A DNA stretch of 33,851 nucleotides. It comes from CAYLLT01 sp964591605. Lineage in GTDB: Bacteria > Planctomycetota > Phycisphaerae > UBA1845 > PWPN01. Numbering within the stretch: position 1 is the stretch's first letter; every line of letters begins with the position of its first letter. The stretch lies in assembly GCA_964591605.1 (NCBI GenBank), contig CAZQEN010000034.1, forward strand, positions 1 through 33,851. The letters are read 5' to 3'. A model generated the notes under the pieces. It was not told the origin of the DNA, did no database searches, and saw only the letters and a list, made by a program, of their open reading frames with translations. Of the stretch, positions 25,776 to 31,918 are shown in pieces. The translations under genes were made by a program, and so were the position numbers.

Positions 25776-25811
25776 GAGAGGCACTCCTTGCTATGTGAGC
25801 AGTGTGTCCCG

Positions 25812-27005
25812 TTACGCACTCAGGCCGTACATTTCCGCGAGCTTCTGCCCTTGAATCTGCTGCAGATGCTCCAGAAACAGTGTAGGCCCATCCCGGCGGA
25901 CGTACTCGCGGATCGTGAACTTGGGGTCCGACGCGCCGAACTCGGGGCGCATCAGATGCCCCTGCAGCTCCTGCGGGATGAGCTCGATCAGATTGTCACA
26001 GCACAGCATAGCCGCGAAGGCCCAACGCTCCGCGACCTTGAGTTTCATGCCCAGGAATTCCGGACTCTTGGCGCCCTCAGGGTCCAGGATCTGGCGGAGG
26101 ACCTGATAAAGATCCTCTTTATCGGCTTTATCGGCATAGACCTTCCATGGTTTGCTGACGGAAGGGTTATACCGCGTGTATTTATTAAGGAAAGGCCGGA
26201 TGTTCTGCTCGGACTTCTGGGCGAAGGTGACCAGATGGGCCAGGAGTTTGACCAGGCGCTCCGCGGCCTCGGCATTCGGGTGGGCGCCGGGGCGCACCAG
26301 CGGCGGCTTGAGCTCAGCGAAACCCCTCCAGATGTCATGCAGGGCCGAACTGGCGGCCTGGTGAGCCTCCGACTGGCGATTCTGCTGCTGCTCCTGGAGG
26401 GCATCCTCCAGGGACTGCTTCTCCTGGCGGAGTGCTTCATGCTGGTCGCGAAGCTGCTGGAGTTCGCCCGCCAGGCGACGGTTTTCCGCCTGGATCGCCT
26501 CGAGCTGGCTGCGGTCGGCGGTCTGGATCTCGAGTCGCTGCGACTTGATCTCAAACTTCTCGCGTTCGCGTTCGATGGCGTGGAGCTCGGCGGCCTGCTC
26601 GGTCGCACGGGCTTCGAAGGTGTTGAGCTGTTCCTGGAGGGTGGCGATTCGGGCTTTCTGCCGCTCGGCCGTCGCCAGAAGCTCGGTGGCCCGGGCCTGC
26701 TCGGCTTCGAGACGCTTGTCGCGCTCGACCAGTTGCGCCCGGGTCATGCTCAGCGAGTCTTCGAGGTCAGCCTTGGCGTGTTCAAGCTCTTGAAGCTTCT
26801 TGACAGCGGCGCGGAGCTTCTCGCCGTCTCCCTGGGCGCGCTGCTGCGTGGAACGGGCGACGTCGCGGGCCCAGTCGGCGAGCAGGTCGGCCAGGATCTG
26901 GCCTCGCTGCGCCTCGGAAGCCCCCTTCAATGCGCCCCGAAGGGTCTGGAGCAGCGCAGGATCGGATTGCGCAGCGCCCTGAAGGACCTGCTGGTCATCT
27001 GACAT
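25812..27005 (-). CDS. Coiled-coil protein of unknown function heading the T6SS operon
   Basis: The 397-residue product starts at ATG 27005 or 27008 after a weak GGATGAG site; the longer open frame to 27095 is not supported. Residues 1-50 are helical (LLQTLRGALKGASEAQRGQILADLLADWARDVARSTQQRA). A long coiled coil with heptad-like E/Q/L/R spacing follows (about 55-225), then a compact C-terminal domain of about 165 residues with AAMLCCDNLIELIPQELQGHLMRPEF and FTIREYVRRDGPTLFLEHLQ. No membrane segment, signal or catalytic motif is seen. It does not resemble any core Tss protein, FHA protein or TagF I recognise. Being first gene of the operon, 36 nt before the TssJ-like gene, it is likely co-expressed with the apparatus. 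Confidence 0.7.
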   Translation of the reverse strand: MSDDQQVLQGAAQSDPALLQTLRGALKGASEAQRGQILADLLADWARDVARSTQQRAQGDGEKLRAAVKKLQELEHAKADLEDSLSMTRAQLVERDKRLEAEQARATELLATAERQKARIATLQEQLNTFEARATEQAAELHAIEREREKFEIKSQRLEIQTADRSQLEAIQAENRRLAGELQQLRDQHEALRQEKQSLEDALQEQQQNRQSEAHQAASSALHDIWRGFAELKPPLVRPGAHPNAEAAERLVKLLAHLVTFAQKSEQNIRPFLNKYTRYNPSVSKPWKVYADKADKEDLYQVLRQILDPEGAKSPEFLGMKLKVAERWAFAAMLCCDNLIELIPQELQGHLMRPEFGASDPKFTIREYVRRDGPTLFLEHLQQIQGQKLAEMYGLSA

Positions 27006-27153
27006 CATCTCATCCGGACATCGTTGCCGGGTAACACAAGAGCCACGGGATGACACTCTCCACGTGCCCCGCAGCTCCAACCGCCCCCACGTCAAGGATT
27101 TGAGGCGCCGTTACCCTCGCAACGCTCACATCGGTTCGGTGCCCGTTCCGCTC

Positions 27154-27184
27154 TATGTATCGCTCGTTTGAGGGGCTATGTCAA
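27154..27184 (-). promoter_or_regulatory. Candidate sigma-70 promoter of the minus-strand T6SS operon
   Basis: On the minus strand a perfect TTGACA (27179-27184) is followed after 18-19 bp by ATACAT/TACATA (27154-27160). Transcription would start near 27147, giving a leader of about 140 nt before the coiled-coil gene. The spacing is one or two bases longer than ideal. Confidence 0.4.
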
Positions 27185-27800
27185 GTGCACAAGAGCGGAC
27201 GTTTGGCCGATGAGGGCCGGGGTGGCTGCGTCGAGGACCCATTGTGCAGCACCCCCTGGCCCGGGCATTCCCCGGGGGTGATGCGTTGAGGCGGGTGTGC
27301 GGCGATGCGTGCCTGGGCGTTGGCGGCGTTGCGGGCAGGGGCCGATCGGCACCGGCAGCCGGAGCGGCCGGCCGGCTGACTGGAGCGGGTGTTGCCCCCG
27401 ACGGGATTTGAGATCTGGATTCGCACGGGAGCGTGTTGACAGCCGGCGGCCTGGTGGTTTCTAATGCCGCGGAATTGCCGTCGCTCGACGGGCCGGGACT
27501 CGACAGATCCAGGATTGCCTCCGGGTGTGGCTCAAGCTGTCACTTCCTGCCCGATCGGTGCATTGAGGGCTTTGATTCGTACTGCGAGATGAAGCCGTGC
27601 CGTGTGGATGCGCTGCCGCGTGCTGGTTGAGGCGGGGCATAGAAGGGTCTGGTGGGAGGTTTTGGGGGTGTGATTTGGTGGCGCAGCCCCAGCTGCGTTT
27701 CCCCACCTGAGGATCGCCCCCCAGTTTCGACCGCGCAGCACGTCTGGGTGGATTTTCTCTAACGTGTTGAGAACGCGTCATTTAGCTCAGGGTGAATGGT
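27185..27800. other. Divergent intergenic region between the two T6SS operons
   Basis: About 600 bases without a recognisable gene separate the two promoters. The short open frames here have no family features. A CGCAG-CCCCAG-CTGCG palindrome at 27682-27697 lies about 120 bp upstream of the sigma-54 promoter, in the range where an enhancer-binding activator would sit, but a single copy is weak evidence. A TTGACA at 27436-27441 has no good -10 partner. Nothing else is recognised. Confidence 0.4.
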
Positions 27801-27813
27801 CACTCCGGCGTTC

Positions 27814-27829
27814 TGGCACGCCGGTTGCT
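27814..27829 (+). promoter_or_regulatory. Sigma-54 promoter of the hcp operon
   Basis: TGGCACG (27814-27820), four bases and TTGCT (27825-27829) match the sigma-54 (RpoN) consensus TGGCACG-N4-TTGCW at every position, with the invariant GG and GC correctly spaced. Transcription would start near 27840, about 50 nt before the hcp start codon. The operon would then need an AAA+ enhancer-binding activator, as known for several proteobacterial T6SS; no such gene is in the window. Confidence 0.85.
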
Positions 27830-27889
27830 CTCTTTCGTGGTGTCCCGACGTAGGGACGAGACGCCCTGGAAACTATAAGGAGACGACAG

Positions 27890-28369
27890 ATGCCAACCCC
27901 GTGTAACCTGAAAGTGGACGAGTATCCGGGTTCCTCCGAGAAGGAAGGACGCGAAGGTACGAGTGATATCTTCGAAATCGAGCATCACATCCATCAGCCC
28001 GTCGATCTGACCACCGGGCAGGCGACCGGCGTGCGGGTTCACTCGCCGTTCCGGATCGTCAAGATGCTCGACAAGGCCTCGCCGGGCTTCCACAAGGCGC
28101 TGTGCACGGGCCAGAATCTGGCCAAGGCGGTGATCGACTTCTACCGCATCGACCCGGCGTCGCGTGAGGAGGCCAAGTATTACACCATCACTCTCACGAA
28201 TGCCCGCGTCGTGGATGCGCGGCCGTACATGCCCATGAGTTTCGTTCCCGCGAACGAATCCTACCGGCACATGGAGCAGATCAGCTTCGTGTACGAACAG
28301 ATCGAGTGGAAGTGGATCCCGGACGGCGTGGTCGAAATGGACAAGTGGCGGGCTCCGGGCAGCAAGTAA
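27890..28369 (+). CDS. hcp: Hcp, T6SS tube protein (TssD)
   Basis: The 159-residue product has a normal length for Hcp and starts at ATG 27890 with AAGGAG upstream. It has Hcp-family text: IFEIEHHIHQPVDLTTGQATGVRVHSPFRIVKMLDKASPGFHKALCTGQNLAKAVIDFYRI, then YYTITLTNARVVDARPYMP and HMEQISFVYEQIEWKWIPDG. Hexameric rings of Hcp stack into the inner tube that is ejected with the spike, and small effectors can ride inside. It is the first gene of the plus-strand operon, behind the sigma-54 promoter. A terminator-like hairpin follows it at 28393-28432, which would favour Hcp over the downstream baseplate genes. No C-terminal effector extension is present. Confidence 0.96.
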   Translation: MPTPCNLKVDEYPGSSEKEGREGTSDIFEIEHHIHQPVDLTTGQATGVRVHSPFRIVKMLDKASPGFHKALCTGQNLAKAVIDFYRIDPASREEAKYYTITLTNARVVDARPYMPMSFVPANESYRHMEQISFVYEQIEWKWIPDGVVEMDKWRAPGSK

Positions 28370-28392
28370 TCCCGCGGTCGATGGACTGGATC

Positions 28393-28432
28393 ACCGGCGG
28401 TGCCGGCATCGGCCTGCATCGCCGGTTTCTTT
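28393..28432 (+). terminator. Terminator-like hairpin between hcp and tssE (possible attenuator)
   Basis: ACCGGCGGTGC (28393-28403) pairs with GCATCGCCGGT (28416-28426) in an 11-bp stem with one G-U pair. A 12-nt loop separates the arms, and the run TTTCTTT follows the stem. The GC-rich stem and U-rich tail fit an intrinsic terminator. The U-run is interrupted and the loop is long, so read-through is expected. Confidence 0.6.
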
Positions 28433-28450
28433 CATCTTCCGGGAGCGGTT

Positions 28451-28873
28451 ATGGGTCGGGAGCAGTCGCTGCTGGAGCGCATCGCCTCCGGTCTGGACGG
28501 GGGGCGCCGCGGTTCCACGACGCAGGAAGATCTCCATGTGCTCGTGGAGTCGGTGCGCGGCAACCTGGAACGACTCCTGAACTCGCGTCACGGGATGTCT
28601 GAAACGGTGCCGGATTACGGACTTCCGGCCCTGACGGACATCGTGGTGAGCGGCGACCGGCACGTGCAGTTGCTGCGGGAAGCGATGCAGCAGGCCGTGG
28701 AAAAGTACGAGCCGCGCCTCCGTCGGGTCCGCGTTTCCGTCGTTGAGCAGGAAGGCGAAACGAAGCGGATGGGCTTTCGGATCGATGGCGTGCTCGTGTC
28801 GGATTCGGGCGAACATCGCGTCTGGTACGGCGTCGCGCTCTCCGGGGGCGGCGAGTTCGAAGTCAGCGGATAG
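28451..28873 (+). CDS. tssE: TssE, T6SS baseplate protein (gp25-like)
   Basis: The 140-residue product starts at ATG 28451, with GGGAG about 6 nt upstream; an in-frame ATG at 28400 lies inside the hairpin and is rejected. It begins GREQSLLERI, has the TssE/gp25 pattern LVESVRGNLERLLNSRHGMSETVPDYGLPALTD, and ends with YEPRLRRVRVSVVEQEG and a beta-rich tail. TssE is the gp25-like wedge component that nucleates sheath assembly at the baseplate together with TssF and TssG. It follows hcp by 81 nt and precedes tssF by 79 nt. Confidence 0.93.
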   Translation: MGREQSLLERIASGLDGGRRGSTTQEDLHVLVESVRGNLERLLNSRHGMSETVPDYGLPALTDIVVSGDRHVQLLREAMQQAVEKYEPRLRRVRVSVVEQEGETKRMGFRIDGVLVSDSGEHRVWYGVALSGGGEFEVSG

Positions 28874-28882
28874 GGCCTTGCC

Positions 28883-28910
28883 GATTCTGGATTTCTGATT
28901 CCCGATCGGG
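28883..28910 (+). repeat. Heptanucleotide repeat array, GATTCTG-like
   Basis: Four 7-mers occupy 28883-28910: GATTCTG, GATTTCT, GATTCCC, GATCGGG. They fill the gap between tssE and tssF. The reverse complement of the CGAAATC unit in the tssK-tssL gap (GATTTCG) is almost the same unit. The array is degenerate, so confidence is lower than for the other arrays. Confidence 0.65.
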
Positions 28911-28952
28911 CTGCTCGGAGATCCCAGTTCCGGCAATCTGAGAATCGCGGAC

Positions 28953-30797
28953 ATGGCTTCCCAGCGTTACTACCAGGATGAGCTTCAGTATCTGCGCGAG
29001 GTCGCCCCCGATTTCGCCCGGGCGAATCCGGACCTGGCCCGCGCCCTGTCCGTGCCGTCCACCGATCCCGATGTCGACCGGTTGCTGGAGGGGGTTGCAT
29101 TCCTGTGCGGCCGGATCCGGCAGAAACTCGACGACGAATTGCCGGAGCTGACCGCGAGTCTGCTGTCGCTGCTGTGGCCGCACTATCTGCGGCCGATTCC
29201 GTCGATGTCGATCCTCGAGTTCGTTCCGGAACTCGATTCGCTGCAGGCGCCGCTGAACATTCCGGCGGGGGCCCAGGTGGCGAGCATTCCGGTGGACGGC
29301 ACCCGCTGCCGGTATCGCACGTGCTGGCCGGTGACCCTGCGTCCGTGGGTGCTCTCGGAGGTGAACTTCGAGGTGCTGCCGGGGGCGCCGGCGCGGCTCA
29401 ACCTGCGGATCGACGCGGCGAGAAAATTCAGCCTCGAGAAGCTGCCGCCGGGTGCGGTGCGGCTCCATCTGGCCGGAGAGCTCCGGACCGCCTTCATCCT
29501 GTACCAGTTGCTGACCGCCCATGTGGCCTCGATCCGCGTGACCGGCCCGCCGCAGGCGAGCGGGCAGGCGGGGCCGGAGTTTCTGCTGGGCCCCGAGGAC
29601 CTCGTGCCGGTCGGACTGAGCCGGTCGGAAGGGGTTCTGCCCTATCCGTCGCATTCGTTCCCCGGCTACCGGCTGGTGCAGGAGTTTTTTGCCTTTCGTG
29701 AGAAGTTCCTGTTTGTCGACCTGCGGAATCTGGACGCGGCCGCCCGCGAGCTCAAGCTCACGGGAATGATGCAGATCAGCATCGAGTTCGACCGCCGGCC
29801 GGACAACCTGCCGCGCGTCTCGCGCGAATCGGTGCGGCTGCACTGCGTTCCCATCATCAACCTCTTCGAGCAGCCGGCCGACCCGGTCCGGGTGCGGCAC
29901 GACCGCACGGAGTACCTGATTCAGCCGAGCAAGACGGGAGCCGCCGACCGCCGCCACATGGAGGTGTATTCGGTCGACCAGGTGTTCGGCATGACGCGGG
30001 CGGGAGAGGTGCGGTCCCGGGAATACCTGCCGTTCTTCTCCTTCGAGCACATGGGCGCCCCCGACGCCGGGCAGCCGCGCCCGTACTACCAGACGCGGCT
30101 GGCGCCGAACGTGACGGGCGGCGATCCGCGGCTGGGCACCGACATGTACATCTCGTTCGTGTCGGCCGCCTCGACCCAGCAGCTTCCCGACGAAGAGACG
30201 GTCTCCATCGAGCTGACGTGCACGAACCGCAATCTGCCCGACGCCCTGCAGGCCGGGCACATCGCCGAACCCACCGACAGCTCGCCGTCCGGCACGAAAT
30301 TCCGGAATATCACCAAGCCCACGCCGGGCGTGTGTCCGCCGCTGCGCGGGGGCCTGCACTGGCGGCTGATCTCGCACCTGTCGCTCAATTACGTCTCACT
30401 CATGAATGCGACGCGGTTCCGTGAACTGCTGGGCCTCTACGACTTTTACGCCGGGCAGGACGCGCACCGTTCGGCGGTTCACGCACGCATGCTCGAGGGG
30501 ATTCTCGCCCTGCGATCGACCCCGATGGAGTCGATCGTCCGCGGCGCGCCGGTTCGCGGCACGCAGGTCGAGCTGACGCTCAGCGAGGATCACTTCGCCG
30601 GCGAGGGCGAGGCCTATCTGTTCGGGCGGGTGCTGGATCGGTTCCTGTGCCTCTACGCGACGCTGAATTCGTTCACGCGGCTGACCCTCAAGCTGTCGCG
30701 AACGGGCATGGTCTATCACTTCCCTCCGCGGCTGGGCGAGCAGATCGTTCCGGCCGAGGGGGAGCGCGGCGAGCAGGGGGTGACGCTTGCCCGTTGA
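28953..30797 (+). CDS. tssF: TssF, T6SS baseplate protein (ImpG/VasA family)
   Basis: The 614-residue product is the normal length. It begins with YYQDELQYLREVAPDFARANPDLARALSVPSTDPDVDRLLEGVAFLCGRIRQKLDDELPELTASLLSLLWPHYLRPIPSMSILEF, the characteristic ImpG opening. Later it has FPGYRLVQEFFAFREKFLFVDL and a C-terminal GTQVELTLSEDHFAGEGEAYLFGRVLDRFLCLYATLNSFTRL. TssF dimerises in each baseplate wedge with TssG and TssE. The ribosome site is weak. The gene overlaps tssG by 11 nt, so the two are probably translationally coupled. Confidence 0.96.
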   Translation: MASQRYYQDELQYLREVAPDFARANPDLARALSVPSTDPDVDRLLEGVAFLCGRIRQKLDDELPELTASLLSLLWPHYLRPIPSMSILEFVPELDSLQAPLNIPAGAQVASIPVDGTRCRYRTCWPVTLRPWVLSEVNFEVLPGAPARLNLRIDAARKFSLEKLPPGAVRLHLAGELRTAFILYQLLTAHVASIRVTGPPQASGQAGPEFLLGPEDLVPVGLSRSEGVLPYPSHSFPGYRLVQEFFAFREKFLFVDLRNLDAAARELKLTGMMQISIEFDRRPDNLPRVSRESVRLHCVPIINLFEQPADPVRVRHDRTEYLIQPSKTGAADRRHMEVYSVDQVFGMTRAGEVRSREYLPFFSFEHMGAPDAGQPRPYYQTRLAPNVTGGDPRLGTDMYISFVSAASTQQLPDEETVSIELTCTNRNLPDALQAGHIAEPTDSSPSGTKFRNITKPTPGVCPPLRGGLHWRLISHLSLNYVSLMNATRFRELLGLYDFYAGQDAHRSAVHARMLEGILALRSTPMESIVRGAPVRGTQVELTLSEDHFAGEGEAYLFGRVLDRFLCLYATLNSFTRLTLKLSRTGMVYHFPPRLGEQIVPAEGERGEQGVTLAR

Positions 30798-31917
30798 GAG
30801 AACGACAGGCCAGGCCGGCACCACGCACGCAGGCTCGCCGGTGCTCGCGCGGCTGTTCGACATGGGCAGCACCTTCAGCTTCTTCCAGGCGGTCTGGCTC
30901 CTGGAGCGGCTGGGCGGAACGGGCACGCCGGTCGGGCAGGAGGGGCCCGTCGCCTCGGAGTTCATCCGGTTCCGGCCCGATACCTCGTTCGGCTTTCCCG
31001 CTGCGGACGTGAAGCGACTCACCATGCAGGTTTCGGACACGGGCGAGCCGCGCTATCAGATGGACATCACCTTCCTCGGCCTGTACGGCGTCTCGACGCC
31101 GATGCCGCTGCATTACGCCCTCGAAGTGCTGCGGCAGGTGGAGACGCCGGCGGCAACGGCCCCGCCAGCAGGAAGCGCTGCGGCGCCCGGAGTTTCCGAA
31201 GACGCGGCGCCGGCCGAGAGCCATTCGGCCGTTCGCGACTTCCTGGATGTGCTCAATCACCGGCTGATCTCGCTCTTCTACCGCAGTTGGACCAAGTACC
31301 GCTACTACGCGAAATTCGGCTCGCCGCGGGCGGATGACATCACGTCCTACCTGCTCTGGCTGATCGGCCTGCAGCCCGGATGGGACGAGGCCGTCCTTCA
31401 TCTGTCTCCGCTGCGCATGATCCGCTATGCCGGCGGAATGACCCAGCGCCCGCGATCGGCGACGATGCTCGAGGGTGTGCTCAAAGACTACTGGAAGACC
31501 ATCCCGGTCGAGATCCGCCAGTGCGTCGGCCGATGGGTGACGCTGGCTCCTTCGAGCCACAACGTCATGGGCCAGCGGAACTGCCGCCTCGGCGAGGATC
31601 TCATCATTGGCGAGCAGATCTACGACCTGAGCGGGTCGTTCGACGTGAGCCTCGGGCCGGTCGACTGGCAGACGTACGAATCGTTCCTGCCGGACACCGA
31701 TGCGTTCCTGCGGACACAGCAGCTCGTGCGGCTCTTCTGCGTGGACCCGCTGGCCTTCCGCATCGAGCTCAAGCTCGACGAAAAACAGATTCCCGAAACA
31801 CGGCTGGGCGGGTCGCCTCTGGGCGGCGGGCGGCTCGGTTTTACCAGTTGGGTGCGTACCCAGGAAATGCCGGCAACCTCCGTTACTTTCTCCCCGGTCC
31901 TCGGAGTCACAAACTGA
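30787..31917 (+). CDS. tssG: TssG, T6SS baseplate protein (ImpH/VasB family)
   Basis: The 376-residue product starts at a TTG (30787), with AGGGGG 6 nt upstream and an 11-nt overlap with tssF. ImpH features include FSFFQAVWLLERLGG, EFIRFRPDTSFGFPAADV, YQMDITFLGLYGVSTPMPLHYALEVL, then LDVLNHRLISLFYRSWTKYRYY and the C-terminal NCRLGEDLIIGEQIYDLSGSFDVSLGPVDWQTYESFLPD. TssG bridges TssF dimers in the wedge and contacts TssK. An Ala/Pro-rich insertion of about 30 residues (about 118-150) separates the N-terminal part from the middle. The downstream clpV gene starts 1 nt after its stop codon. Confidence 0.94.
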   Translation: MPVERTTGQAGTTHAGSPVLARLFDMGSTFSFFQAVWLLERLGGTGTPVGQEGPVASEFIRFRPDTSFGFPAADVKRLTMQVSDTGEPRYQMDITFLGLYGVSTPMPLHYALEVLRQVETPAATAPPAGSAAAPGVSEDAAPAESHSAVRDFLDVLNHRLISLFYRSWTKYRYYAKFGSPRADDITSYLLWLIGLQPGWDEAVLHLSPLRMIRYAGGMTQRPRSATMLEGVLKDYWKTIPVEIRQCVGRWVTLAPSSHNVMGQRNCRLGEDLIIGEQIYDLSGSFDVSLGPVDWQTYESFLPDTDAFLRTQQLVRLFCVDPLAFRIELKLDEKQIPETRLGGSPLGGGRLGFTSWVRTQEMPATSVTFSPVLGVTN

Positions 31918-31918
31918 T

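Noticed and set aside
25776..25784. GTG at 25784 as start of the TssJ-like lipoprotein
   Set aside because: The AAGGAG would abut the GTG with no spacing, whereas the ATG at 25775 has an ideal 8-nt spacing.
27060..27120. Sigma-54 promoter for the minus-strand T6SS operon
   Set aside because: A CGTGCC is present, but no GCAA lies four bases away in the required orientation.
27436..27465. TTGACA-N18-TCTAAT promoter for hcp
   Set aside because: The -10 is poor and the leader would be over 400 nt, while a perfect sigma-54 site lies 60 bp before hcp.
27433..27630. 65-residue open frame between the divergent T6SS operons
   Set aside because: It has no ribosome site, no recognisable domain, and composition like the surrounding non-coding sequence.
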